Part shown: one piece after another, positions 36,261 through 45,580 of the stretch
How the letters are laid out: the number at the start of each line of letters is the position of its first letter
Position numbering within the stretch: position 1 is the first letter of the stretch
Source: Bacteroidota bacterium
GTDB taxonomy: Bacteria; Bacteroidota; Bacteroidia; Chitinophagales; LD1
Direction: 5' to 3'
Length of the DNA stretch: 64,000 nt
Assembly: GCA_016722375.1 (NCBI GenBank)
Contig: JADKJG010000011.1
Location: forward strand, 1-64,000
The notes under the pieces: generated by a model
Told to the model about the DNA's origin: nothing
Database searches by the model: none
The model's input: only the letters and a program-made list of their open reading frames with translations
Translations under genes and position numbers: made by a program

Positions 36261-36995
36261 ATGATGAGTTTGCCTCCGTTGCATTTGTCGGCCTTGTTTA
36301 TCATGCTGGTCTTCGGCATCGCCTTTTTCTTGTTTCTGACCGTTTATACTTGCGGCAGGAGGTCGAACCTTTCTCCCGAGAAAGAAGGTGCAAACATTCT
36401 GCGTACTTTATCTATCATTTTTGGCTGGCTGGTCTTTGTTTTGATTATCTCCCTCACCGGTTTTCTGCAAGACTTTCAAGCGGTGCCGCCTAGAATTCTC
36501 TATATCGTACTGCCTCCGTTTATCGGTGTTCTCCTGCTTCCATTCTATAAGAATGCCATCGCCCTCCTCGATAAACTTCCCCACTTCTGGCTGATCTACA
36601 CTCAATCGTTTCGAATCATTATAGGAGTCATGCTATGGATGCTCTGTCGTTATGAGATCATTCCAACTCAAATGACTTTTGAAGGAATGAACTTGGATAT
36701 ATTGACTGGTATCTCGGCACCATTTGTGGCCTATTATTGTTTTCGAAAAAAAACGTGGTCACCCAAAATAGCACTAATCTGGAATATCTTCGGGCTGTTG
36801 ACCTTGGCAAATATGATGGTGCTATTTTTGCTTTCTTCCCCCTATCCCTTCCGCTATTTTATGAATGAACCCACCAATGCCATTCAATACAGTTTACCAT
36901 TTGTATGGCTTCCCACTTTCGTGATGCCCTTTGCATTTTTGCTGCACGTGCTTTCCATCCATCGGCTGATCAGAAAGACGGATGGTTCTTTGTAA
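36261..36995 (+). CDS. Seven-helix membrane protein of unknown function
   Basis: About 244 residues from ATG 36261 (an in-frame TTG lies six bases earlier). Seven hydrophobic helices are evenly spread; the sequence has no catalytic motif I know. A FRYFMNEPTNAIQYSLPFVWLPT segment near the end may be a re-entrant or periplasmic loop. It stands alone, convergent with the lipoprotein gene that follows. Confidence 0.65.
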   Translation: MMSLPPLHLSALFIMLVFGIAFFLFLTVYTCGRRSNLSPEKEGANILRTLSIIFGWLVFVLIISLTGFLQDFQAVPPRILYIVLPPFIGVLLLPFYKNAIALLDKLPHFWLIYTQSFRIIIGVMLWMLCRYEIIPTQMTFEGMNLDILTGISAPFVAYYCFRKKTWSPKIALIWNIFGLLTLANMMVLFLLSSPYPFRYFMNEPTNAIQYSLPFVWLPTFVMPFAFLLHVLSIHRLIRKTDGSL

Positions 36996-37023
36996 TCCTA
37001 TCTTACGAAGGAAAAAAGAACCG

Positions 37024-38064
37024 CTATTCTCCGAGGTCTATCTTGATTAGTTGGTAACTTGTGGTGGTGTAGTTATACACGCTGGCAATCAGATAATTAT
37101 CTGAAAAGGCAATCCCGCGCAAGCTATAGTTGTTTGGCAATTCAAAGGCATCTACTATTTTATTTAAGCTGGGGTCAAATTTCTGGATAACTGGGGCGTT
37201 TTGAATAGACATATACAAAAATCCGCCTTTGCCAGCTAAGGTACTGGCTCCGCCCGTAGCATATTCACTACCCCAAGCGTCATTCACAAAATCATATTTA
37301 CGGATGCCGTCGTAGGTCATCCCCCATAAATCGGTCCCAACTGCCGCCAAAGCATAAATGTTCCCCACCGGAACGGCCACCTGAGTTCTCGATTCCCAAA
37401 TACCCGTATTAACGTTCACTCGGTTCATGTAGCTATTGGGATTCCCCCATTCATAAACCAACAACTTATTATTCAGATATTCCACATTATCCTCGTACGC
37501 CACATATATTTTCGTCGGGTCTGCATCTATTTCAGTGGCAGCGAACGTATTGCCGAGGATGCTCAGTCTTTTATAAACGTATTTCGTTCCGTTATCGTGC
37601 GGGTCAGTGATAATGTCACTTCCATAAGAAGTCATATCCCCAAAGCCTCCAGATGCAGGATTGGTGATGTTACCCAAAGATGTCACCCGCGCAATTTTTA
37701 CCCATTCACGTGCCGTCGGAACCTCCATGTTCTTAACAGCTACTATCGGCTCAAGAGTCATACCTGTAATCGTGAGCACATTATCTTCCAACTTGTATGG
37801 GTATCCATTACTGTAGTTATAGACACTATCGGCTGTAAAGGTGGTTATAAGTGATGAAAGTCCGCGTTGTCCATAACTGCCAAATTCAAGCATGAAAGAC
37901 AAACTGTCTGTGGTCACTTCTATAAACTTATAGGAGATTAACCCTCCAGATATAATTACATATCTCCCATTCAAACCTTCGGTCTTTTCTTTTTTACAAC
38001 CTGAAATAAAGAAGGAAGAAAGAACGACAGAGAAGAGAATGAGTGTGTGTATTTTGCTTTTCAT
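37024..38064 (-). CDS. Lipoprotein with beta-propeller-like repeats
   Basis: 346 residues with lipobox FISGC after MKSKIHTLILFSVVLSS. The mature part is beta-rich, and the second half has repeated blades such as IYALAAVGTDLWGMTYDGIRKYD and AGKGGFLYMSIQNAPVIQKFD, resembling a 6-7 bladed propeller. No enzymatic signature. The open frame continues for 120 codons upstream of this ATG, but the lipoprotein signal fixes the start at 38064. Probably outer-membrane or periplasmic; role unknown. Confidence 0.7.
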   Translation of the reverse strand: MKSKIHTLILFSVVLSSFFISGCKKEKTEGLNGRYVIISGGLISYKFIEVTTDSLSFMLEFGSYGQRGLSSLITTFTADSVYNYSNGYPYKLEDNVLTITGMTLEPIVAVKNMEVPTAREWVKIARVTSLGNITNPASGGFGDMTSYGSDIITDPHDNGTKYVYKRLSILGNTFAATEIDADPTKIYVAYEDNVEYLNNKLLVYEWGNPNSYMNRVNVNTGIWESRTQVAVPVGNIYALAAVGTDLWGMTYDGIRKYDFVNDAWGSEYATGGASTLAGKGGFLYMSIQNAPVIQKFDPSLNKIVDAFELPNNYSLRGIAFSDNYLIASVYNYTTTSYQLIKIDLGE

Positions 38065-38554
38065 AGGGTTTAATTTTATGCGAATGTAATTTTTGCTGAT
38101 AAATAATAACAGGTGTTGAAGTTTGTATGAGCCATGCCGAATGGAATACTGTTGATGTGCAAAGGTTACAGTAGATGGATATTTTTTTGGAAAACGGGAG
38201 GCCCAATCCTTGGATATGTTGTCATTACCAATCAGCAATTGCCTATTTCTGATCAGATTTAACAAATGCTCCTTTTGGGGCTTATGGAAATGGTATAGAA
38301 AAGGCTGTTTTTCCATCAAAACTGTTCGGATTTGATAGATTTCGGTCAGCACCATCATGATAGCCCTGTTTCCATCGGCACCTATGAAAACGAATCTATA
38401 ATACCACATAGAAATACTGTACAACAGGGGTATTACATCCCAATTCTCAAAAAACCTTTAGCGAATAACAAGTTCATCAATAAATAAATTTTTCAGAGAA
38501 CTCCTTTAATAGACACTTTGCATCATTCACACATAAAGACAGCTTTTTAAATGC
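38065..38554. other. Intergenic region with an unexplained open frame
   Basis: No gene assigned. On the minus strand the frame of the downstream lipoprotein remains open from 38424 to 38064 without a stop, including segments such as KPQKEHLLNLIRNRQLLIG that look protein-like, but there is no homology I recognise and no signal at the front. It could be a decayed upstream domain or chance. Confidence 0.35.
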
Positions 38555-40336
38555 TTAGTGTCCGTTGCCGTTGGCGTACATAGCTTCTACCTGCGCTTTG
38601 TATTTGTCCATGAGGATTTTGCGCTTCACTTTCATGGTCGGAGTTAGTTCACCGGTTTCGGTGGTCCATTCTTGGGCGATGAGCGTAAACTTTTTGATCT
38701 GCTCCCATTTGCCGAAGTTGATATTTAGCCGGTCCACTTCTTTCTGAATCAGTTCTTTGACTTTGTCATGGCTCACTATTTCCTGATTGGTTCCGTCTTC
38801 GATACCATTAATTTTTATCCAGCTGCGTAGGTGAAGGAAGGAGGGCACGATGAGAGCGGATACAAATTTCTCCGAAGCACCTACCACCATTATTTGCTCG
38901 ATGAAGCGCGATTCTTTCATTTTGTTTTCAATCACCTGTGGGGCGATGTATTTTCCACCCGATGTTTTGAAAAGTTCTTTTTTCCGATCGGTGATTTTGA
39001 GGAATTTGTTGTTCACCCATTCGCCGATGTCGCCGGTATGGAACCAGCCTTCGCTGTCCATTACTTCGGCGGTCAGTTCGGGGCTTTTATAGTAACCCAT
39101 CATGACGTTGGGCCCTTTGGCAAGGATTTCGCCATCGTCAGCAATTTTAATTTGCACACCGGGAATTGGTATGCCAACGGTGCCGCACATACGGTCTTTT
39201 TCATCCATACCATTGACGGATAGCACTGGAGAAGTTTCTGTGAGGCCATAGCCTTCGATAACCGGAATTCCTGCTGCCGAGAAGAGGGTAATGAGGCGAG
39301 GCTGCATCGGTGCCGAACCGGTAACGATAAAATTAATTTCACCGCCGAGAGCTTCGTGCCACTTGCTGAAAACCAATTTGCGAGCAATGTTCAACTGAAG
39401 GTTATACCATAATCCTTGATCTTCACCCAACTTATATTGGTTGCCGAGTTTTATACTCCAGAAAAAAAGATTCTTCTTGAAGCCGGTGAGTGCATTTCCT
39501 TTTTCCATGATTTTTTCATAGACTTTTTCGAGTAGTCGCGGCACCGTGGTGAAGCAATAGGGGCGTACTTCTTTTAGGTTGTCACCAATGGCATCTATGC
39601 TTTCGGCATAGTGAATATGGATGTACATATAAAGGTAGGCGTAGAACACCATCCGCTCGAAGGTATGACATAGAGGGAGAAAGCTGAGGGCTTTGGTTCC
39701 ACGCCGAAAAGGCACGGCTTGCATGGAACTGATGATGTTGCTCGCAATATTTTTATGGGAGAGCATCACGCCTTTTGGATTCCCTGTGGTGCCGGAGGTG
39801 TAAATGATAGTGGCGAGGTCGTTTTCGTCTATCGTGTCTTTGCGCTTTTGAATTTCATTTGCATTAAACTGTTTCGGCAGAGATTCTTCAAAGTTTTTTG
39901 CACCGGGCAGTTTATCGAAGCTGTAAATATCAATCAGCGATGAAATCTTCTCTTTGAGCGGTAGGACTTTGTCGTATATAACCGCATCGCCGATGAAGGC
40001 GTATTTGATTCCGGCATTGTTGAAAATAAATTCATAGTCGCTTTGCGAAATGGTAGGATACATGGGCACGGTATGTACGCCAATTTGCAAAGCGCCGATG
40101 TCCACAAAATTCCATTCGGGACGATTAGCGGCAATCAGGGCAATTTTGTCACCTTTGGTTAATCCTAAATCGAGCAACAACTGGCTGACTTGATTGGCTT
40201 TTTCTTGCACTTCGGCCATAGTATAAGAAACCCACTCTTTGCCTTTTGAGGTAACCACTTTGGCACACAGAAAAGGCTGGGAAGGACGCAGATTATTTTG
40301 TTCGGTCAAAAAGTCGAAGAGTCTTTTTATTTCCAT
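38555..40336 (-). CDS. Long-chain acyl-CoA synthetase (AMP-forming)
   Basis: Acyl-adenylate-forming enzyme, 593 residues. Motifs in order: P-loop-like YTSGTTGNPKGVMLSHKN (about 180-197), the A5-type motif EGYGLTETSPV (about 350), and WFHTGDIGEW plus DRKKELFKTSGGKYI (about 420-460), the hinge and catalytic Lys region. It activates fatty acids with ATP and CoA for beta-oxidation or lipid synthesis. Length and motif order match the long-chain (FadD15-like) group. A short hydrophobic stretch near residue 225 may associate it with the membrane. No operon partner is close. Confidence 0.92.
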   Translation of the reverse strand: MEIKRLFDFLTEQNNLRPSQPFLCAKVVTSKGKEWVSYTMAEVQEKANQVSQLLLDLGLTKGDKIALIAANRPEWNFVDIGALQIGVHTVPMYPTISQSDYEFIFNNAGIKYAFIGDAVIYDKVLPLKEKISSLIDIYSFDKLPGAKNFEESLPKQFNANEIQKRKDTIDENDLATIIYTSGTTGNPKGVMLSHKNIASNIISSMQAVPFRRGTKALSFLPLCHTFERMVFYAYLYMYIHIHYAESIDAIGDNLKEVRPYCFTTVPRLLEKVYEKIMEKGNALTGFKKNLFFWSIKLGNQYKLGEDQGLWYNLQLNIARKLVFSKWHEALGGEINFIVTGSAPMQPRLITLFSAAGIPVIEGYGLTETSPVLSVNGMDEKDRMCGTVGIPIPGVQIKIADDGEILAKGPNVMMGYYKSPELTAEVMDSEGWFHTGDIGEWVNNKFLKITDRKKELFKTSGGKYIAPQVIENKMKESRFIEQIMVVGASEKFVSALIVPSFLHLRSWIKINGIEDGTNQEIVSHDKVKELIQKEVDRLNINFGKWEQIKKFTLIAQEWTTETGELTPTMKVKRKILMDKYKAQVEAMYANGNGH

Positions 40337-40402
40337 GTTGGTTATGTTTTTTGCGATGTTAAAATAGAAATTTACAGAAGGAGAAATTCATTTTCATCCA
40401 CA

Positions 40403-40789
40403 TCAATGATAGATATCGTCTTGCTCATTGTCCAGATTAAAGAAAGCGTCTTGGATATGGTTGATATTCATTTTGCCTTTTTCAAGAAGGATAGAGATAA
40501 TGTCGAAGCGTATATCTGCGTCTGAATTATTTCTCTGCATGTATTCTTCTGCCGCCTGAATCATGAGCTTTTTCTTTTTCCGGTCAACGAACTCTTCAGG
40601 ATTTCCGAAGAAGTTATTGCTCCGGGTTTTTACTTCGGTAAAGACGATGGCGTTTTTATGTTTGGATATAATATCAATCTCCGCCTTGCCATCGCGGTAG
40701 TTGTTGGCTAATATTTCATGTCCATTCTTACGAAGAAAATCAATCGCGGCCTCTTCGCCTTGTTTGCCTATGTCGTTATGTAAAGCCAT
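40403..40789 (-). CDS. yraN: YraN family (UPF0102) nuclease-like protein
   Basis: 128 residues from ATG 40789 (MALHNDIGKQGEEAAIDFL); a longer frame from 40843 lacks homology at its front. The PD-(D/E)XK-type core GKQGEEAA ... RDGKAEIDIISKHKNAIVFTEVKTR is present with Glu, Asp and E-x-K positions intact. The family resembles Holliday-junction resolvases, but its cellular function is not established. Confidence 0.9.
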   Translation of the reverse strand: MALHNDIGKQGEEAAIDFLRKNGHEILANNYRDGKAEIDIISKHKNAIVFTEVKTRSNNFFGNPEEFVDRKKKKLMIQAAEEYMQRNNSDADIRFDIISILLEKGKMNINHIQDAFFNLDNEQDDIYH

Positions 40790-40867
40790 TTTGTGGGAGC
40801 AAATGTAATGAGGCCTCATTAATTTAAGTAGAACATTGGTCATCTTCGCCTACCTTTGTGGTTCTAA

Positions 40868-41317
40868 ATGAAAGCAAGAATTCTTTTTGTTGGTATGTTA
40901 TTCTGCTTCGGCTCTGTTGTTTCTCAACGGAGGGCTTCGCCGGTTTGTGTTTTAGATGCTACCAAGCAAAACTGGATTTCGGGCGCGCCGGGGGGAAGAT
41001 CAGGAACTAATTACCGGATTAAGGTACATATCAACACCTCGCGTTCGATAGAGTTTTTGTATTTGTGGATAGGTAAAGAGAATGTTCCCCTCAGTTTGGA
41101 GTTTTACAATCTCGATGGTCAGAAGCAATTAGCGTTGGGCGATTCGTTATTGCTTTTCAGTAGTAAAGTAGTGGGAGAGGAGTTTCCGATGTTTGAACAT
41201 AGAAAGTTGCCCGTACGGTATAAAGGTGCCGCCTTATTTCAATGTGTGGTAGATAGGAAAAACAGATATTTTATTGTGAAGGAGCTTCGTCAACTTCCTC
41301 CCTTAGCTGGTCAGTAA
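40868..41317 (+). CDS. Small secreted protein of unknown function
   Basis: 149 residues with a signal peptide (MKARILFVGMLFCFGSVVSQ). The mature protein is beta-rich and contains APGGRSGTNYRIKVHINTSRSIEFLYLWIG; no family recognised. A possible -7 box TACCTTTG (40851-40858) lies 10 bases before the ATG. Its 3' end overlaps the convergent ribF by 15 bases. Confidence 0.65.
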   Translation: MKARILFVGMLFCFGSVVSQRRASPVCVLDATKQNWISGAPGGRSGTNYRIKVHINTSRSIEFLYLWIGKENVPLSLEFYNLDGQKQLALGDSLLLFSSKVVGEEFPMFEHRKLPVRYKGAALFQCVVDRKNRYFIVKELRQLPPLAGQ

Positions 41318-42235
41318 GATTTTACGAATCTTATGTTCGTCCTTTTTGATTTCCTGTATTAAAGCCTCCATGGAATCAAATTTCTTTTCATCGCGGATGT
41401 AGCCCACGATTTCGATGGTTAAAGATTCGCCGTAGATGTTTTTATCAAAATCAAGAATATTGACTTCAATAGTTTGCTCTTTGCCGCCAAAGGTCGGGTT
41501 GAATCCAATACTCAACATACCACCAAAACGAGTCCCGGCATGTTGTACCTTCACGGCATAGATACCTGTTTTGGGAATCAGTTTTAGTTCATCGTGTATC
41601 TGGATGTTGGCGGTAGGGAAGCCCAGTTTCCTTCCGTTTTGAAGCCCTTTGACTACGGTGCCGCTCAGGGTATAGGAATGGCCCAATAGTTCATTGGCCA
41701 ATTTCACATCACCCGAATGGAGTGCTTCGCGGATTCGTGTAGAACTGATGTCAATATCATCCAGCGTTTCTTTATTGATTTCTTCCATTTCATAATTAAA
41801 CTTCTGCTTCATCTTTTCGAGCAGAAGGTAGTCGCCGATGCGGTCTTTGCCAAAACGGTGATTATAGCCGATAACCACGTAGCGGGGCTGAAAGTTCCGA
41901 ACCAGAAAGCTGCTGATGTAGCTCTCCGCAGTTTGGTCTGAAAAATCTCGACTGAAAGGAACAATCACGACATTATCTACTCCATATTTTTCGAGCAGAT
42001 TTATCTTTTCATCTATGCTATTGAGCAGGCGCAGAGATTGATCTTCCGGGTGAATCACGACTCTGGGGTGAGGATGAAAGGTGATGATGATATTCTCGCC
42101 GCCGGTTTTTTTGCTTAACGATTGAATATGTTTAATCAGTTTCTGATGACCCAGATGAACCCCATCGAAGGTGCCGATGGTGATAACCGAATCTTTAAAA
42201 ACAGGCAGTTTACTTAAATCGCGAAAGACACGCAT
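41303..42235 (-). CDS. ribF: Bifunctional riboflavin kinase / FAD synthetase
   Basis: Makes FMN and FAD from riboflavin and ATP. 310 residues. The N-terminal adenylyltransferase domain has ITIGTFDGVHLGHQKLI (about 20-36), FHPHPRVV, and GYNHRFGKDRIGD (about 123). ISSTRIREAL (about 158-168) precedes the kinase domain with the GxxxGRKLGFPTAN motif (about 196-209), and GMLSIGFNPTFGG follows. Domain order and length are standard for RibF. It has a compact gap of 90 bases to the next gene. Confidence 0.95.
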   Translation of the reverse strand: MRVFRDLSKLPVFKDSVITIGTFDGVHLGHQKLIKHIQSLSKKTGGENIIITFHPHPRVVIHPEDQSLRLLNSIDEKINLLEKYGVDNVVIVPFSRDFSDQTAESYISSFLVRNFQPRYVVIGYNHRFGKDRIGDYLLLEKMKQKFNYEMEEINKETLDDIDISSTRIREALHSGDVKLANELLGHSYTLSGTVVKGLQNGRKLGFPTANIQIHDELKLIPKTGIYAVKVQHAGTRFGGMLSIGFNPTFGGKEQTIEVNILDFDKNIYGESLTIEIVGYIRDEKKFDSMEALIQEIKKDEHKIRKILLTS

Positions 42236-42325
42236 GGCGCAAATATAATTTCTCCTATAGTATGAAACCAGATATATATGTTCGAGTGGCTACTGTTCGC
42301 AATCTCTGGTAAAATAATGTTGCCA

Positions 42326-43256
42326 TTAATTTTGACTTCGTTTTTTTATCAACTCCAAAATTTCCGTATCAAAAAGTTCAACACCTCGCTGGTTCAAATG
42401 GTTCGAATCATAAAAATAAAGAGAGTCATCTAATGTCATCGTTTCATTGAAGTTATGATACTCACCATACCGGCTGATCATACTGTCGAAGATGTGGTTG
42501 TTGGTGTATGAATTATATATCAATGGAGGAATCGGTGCGTTGACCAAAACCAGTTTGATATTTCTTTGCTTCAGCATAGCTGACTATTTCCTCAAAACAT
42601 TCAAACTGGCTGGCGTTCAAATCCCATTTTGTTTTTGGGTATTGCGCATGTTGGAAGTATCCCATATCTCGTTCTACAAACCCTCCCGGGACATAGGTGT
42701 CATAATCTTTTCTTTTCGCTTCAACAAATCCGGCATTTTTATTCAACAACTCACGCATCCACCCATAAAGCAAGGTGTTATAAACCTTGATGTGGTTAAT
42801 ATTCAAAGCCATTTGCAACGAATGGAAATCGTTCCGGTCATTCGCTATAATATCCACAGCAGATTCAACGCCATCCAATGAAAATGTAATTGGGTAAACC
42901 TCATAAATCACTAATCTGGGATTTAGGCGGTCGAGATAGCGGTTCAATAGCAGGCGAGTTTGAATGGGAGTTTGTGCACTCGAACCCAAGTTGAATGACT
43001 TGATTCCGTGCTTGGTAAAATACCGCGTGTCAAAACCTCTGTATGCGTGAGATGAGCCCAAAAATAAAACATCAACATCCTTGGTCGTTTTCAGTTCTGA
43101 TATGCGCGAAGATGTGTGTCCATAAGAACCGACGCGATAATTAAGATTTGTCTTAAACACTTGCGGAAGATATTCGCCCGATACGTATAACAAGATGATA
43201 TATACAATTGTGGTGAATAAGAAAAACAAAAGCGTGGACTTGATAAAATATTTCAT
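42326..43256 (-). pseudogene. SGNH-type acetyltransferase partner gene with a +1 frameshift
   Basis: From ATG 43256 the frame encodes a membrane helix (about 5-25) and an SGNH-hydrolase-like domain with VDVLFLGSSHAYRGFD (Ser69 and His70) in the AlgX/AlgJ style. It breaks after IVSYAEAKKYQ because of an extra G on the coding strand (base 42572). Deleting it gives IVSYAKQRNIKLVLVNAP and joins the downstream frame, which ends FYDSNHLNQRGVELFDTEIL with the catalytic Asp-x-x-His (DSNH). So two open frames form one protein of about 310 residues. It follows a membrane-bound O-acyltransferase with 16 bases between stop and ATG, forming the known MBOAT/SGNH pair. The frameshift may be real or a sequencing error. 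Confidence 0.8.
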
Positions 43257-43272
43257 CGGGCTTGCTTCATGT

Positions 43273-44736
43273 TTAAAACTGGAAGTAGATAAACGGCGTT
43301 TCATTGGTTTGCATGAACATGCCGATGAGAAACAAGATAAATGAATAGAGTGCCCACCGGACAGGTCTTTTCCATTTCATCCCCACATTTGCTAAAGCGT
43401 ATTGGCCTTCTCGGCCTACCCATTCCATCAGTAAAAAAGCCCCAATTAGAAGGACAAGACCCAATCCCCCTTTCATTATCAGATCATAAACCTGGTGGTA
43501 GCCTGCTTTATGTACAAGACCGAGCAACATATCGCCTACGTATTGAAAAGCATGACCAATGCTTTCGGCTCTAAAAAATATCCAAGCAAAGACGGTTAGG
43601 CCAAAGGTCGTTAGCATCAGGATAGCCTCCCTAATAGTGGGTAAGAACTTTCCCCGAGCAATGATGTCCATGTGATTGCGATTATTGTTGGATAGCAACA
43701 GCGGCATGAAGTAAAGAGCGTTTAATGCGCCCCAAGCTATAAAGGTCCAGCTTGCGCCGTGCCAAAACCCACTGACCAGAAAGATAATAAACGTATTGCG
43801 AATCTTCATCCCTATACCCCCTTTGCTTCCTCCCAATGGAATGTAGAGATAGTCTCTGAACCAACTGGACAAAGAGATATGCCAGCGCCGCCAAAATTCG
43901 GCAATGTCTCTGGAGAAATACGGGAAGGCAAAGTTTCTGAGCAGTTCAAAACCTAAGAGCCGGGCGGTGCCCAAGGCTATATCTGAGTAACCGGAAAAAT
44001 CGCCGTAAATCTGGAAGGTGAAAAACAAAGCACCTAAAACCAAAGAAGCTCCCGAGTATTCCGATGAATGGTTGAAAATCATATTGGCGTACTCGGCACA
44101 GTTATCAGCAATCACTACTTTTTTAAAAATGCCCCACAGTATTTGTCGTAATCCATCCACCGCTTTGACATATTCAAATTTGCGCTTCACCTTCATCTGC
44201 GGAAGCAAATGAGTAGCTCGCTCAATAGGACCGGCAACCAACAATGGAAAGAAAGACACGAACAGACTATAATCCACCCAGTTTCGGGTAGCTTTTATTC
44301 TGCGGAAATAAATATCAAAGACATAAGACAGTCCGTGGAAAGTATAAAAGGAAATCCCTACCGGCAAGATGATGTTGAGCGTATTTGGGCTAATATCCTT
44401 TTCGAAAAATGAAAAGGCAGTCACGAAATTGTCAACGAAGAAATTGTAGTATTTGAAGAATCCCAGAAAGCCGAGATTGATGATGACACTGGCCCAGAGC
44501 AAAATTTTCCTCTGGGTTTTGTGTTCCACTTTTTCAAGCGCCAGACCGACCGAATAATCTACTGCCGTGCTGAAAATCAAGAGGAACAGGAAGCGCCAGT
44601 CCCACCAGCCATAAAACAGATAGCTGGCTGCTATCAGCAAAATGTTCTGCCATCTCAAATTCCGATTGGTGACGAACCAATACAGGATAAATACAATTGG
44701 AAAGAAAATGGCAAAGTCAAGGGAATTGAAAAGCAT
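43273..44736 (-). CDS. MBOAT family O-acyltransferase (AlgI/DltB-like)
   Basis: 487 residues with about 11-12 membrane helices. It starts MLFNSLDFAIFFPIVFILYW, as AlgI homologues do, and has the central RWHISLSSWFRDYLYIPLGG motif (about 285-305). The invariant histidine is in SGFWHGASWTFIAWG (about 325-339). Such enzymes carry acyl groups (often acetyl) across the membrane onto polysaccharides, together with an SGNH protein, here the frameshifted gene right after it. The glycan modified is unknown. Confidence 0.93.
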   Translation of the reverse strand: MLFNSLDFAIFFPIVFILYWFVTNRNLRWQNILLIAASYLFYGWWDWRFLFLLIFSTAVDYSVGLALEKVEHKTQRKILLWASVIINLGFLGFFKYYNFFVDNFVTAFSFFEKDISPNTLNIILPVGISFYTFHGLSYVFDIYFRRIKATRNWVDYSLFVSFFPLLVAGPIERATHLLPQMKVKRKFEYVKAVDGLRQILWGIFKKVVIADNCAEYANMIFNHSSEYSGASLVLGALFFTFQIYGDFSGYSDIALGTARLLGFELLRNFAFPYFSRDIAEFWRRWHISLSSWFRDYLYIPLGGSKGGIGMKIRNTFIIFLVSGFWHGASWTFIAWGALNALYFMPLLLSNNNRNHMDIIARGKFLPTIREAILMLTTFGLTVFAWIFFRAESIGHAFQYVGDMLLGLVHKAGYHQVYDLIMKGGLGLVLLIGAFLLMEWVGREGQYALANVGMKWKRPVRWALYSFILFLIGMFMQTNETPFIYFQF

Positions 44737-44986
44737 GTGGGCTGCTGATAGTTTAACCGTGGTTTAGGAGTGCCAACTAATGAAATGAACTATTCTGGGT
44801 TTTTGTTTCCGAACCGACAAAAATTCATGGAGACAACCCAATCTTTGCGAAAGGAGCGGTGAACGAGATATTTCAAAACATACAATCACAGGATGCAACA
44901 AATGTAATAGTTCGGTTTACACCCCCAAATCGCCGCTTGAAGTAGCTCAATTGCGACAGGTTGCCGGTTCGTGTCTGGTGAAAGCC

Positions 44987-45394
44987 CTAAAACTTGAAAT
45001 AAATAATAGTGCTGCCAAATCCATAGCGGCTGTGATAATCATTTTCAAAACTCTTCACCTGTCGGTGCTTCTCTAATATTTTATGAATTTCCTGTTTCAG
45101 TTTTCCCTTGCCCAGACCATGAACAACGCGCATTTCCAGACGGCCTGCGGCGATGGCTTTATCCAGCAATCCCTCAAAAGACTCTAATTGAACAAACAGC
45201 GCTTCTTCAGGCGCTATGCGGCCTTTGCCGGTACTCAGCTTTTCTAAATGCAGATCAATAACATCTTCACTAAACTCAAACTTAGTGCTGTTTGCCGGAT
45301 TGGCAGCGCCCGTCATATACATGCGCAACAACTCGGGGTCAAAGCCCAAATCGCCGGAGGCTACATCTGGTTTTTTCTTCTTTTTCTTCATCAC
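44987..45394 (-). CDS. Smr domain protein
   Basis: 135 residues. A lysine run at the N terminus (MMKKKKKKP) precedes an Smr domain: DVIDLHLEKL (about 45-54) with the DLH motif, and VVHGLGKGKLKQEIHKIL (about 89-106), the second signature with H-G-x-G-x-G. Smr domains of MutS2 and YdaL-like proteins are nucleases acting on RNA or DNA, for instance in ribosome rescue; the role here is inferred. It matches the C-terminal Smr part of larger Bacteroidota DUF2027 proteins, but here as a stand-alone. No operon. Confidence 0.85.
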   Translation of the reverse strand: MMKKKKKKPDVASGDLGFDPELLRMYMTGAANPANSTKFEFSEDVIDLHLEKLSTGKGRIAPEEALFVQLESFEGLLDKAIAAGRLEMRVVHGLGKGKLKQEIHKILEKHRQVKSFENDYHSRYGFGSTIIYFKF

Positions 45395-45495
45395 TTATTT
45401 GCCTTAATTCTGCCAGCAAAGAAAATACTTTTTGCCTAGATGTTTTGTGGTATAGCAACACTATATACTAAATGATATTCTTTGTTTTCTGTTGC

Positions 45496-45503
45496 TAAAT
45501 TTG
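45496..45503 (+). promoter_or_regulatory. Possible -7 element for rpoD
   Basis: TAAATTTG matches TAnnTTTG and lies 77 bases before the ATG. No TTTG is seen 21 bases upstream. Confidence 0.35.
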
Positions 45504-45580
45504 CTTATGAATCGAAAAATATTCTCTTTAGTAGCATGAAACACATTTAACACCTCAGGCTCTCAAACCTATTTCATCCT

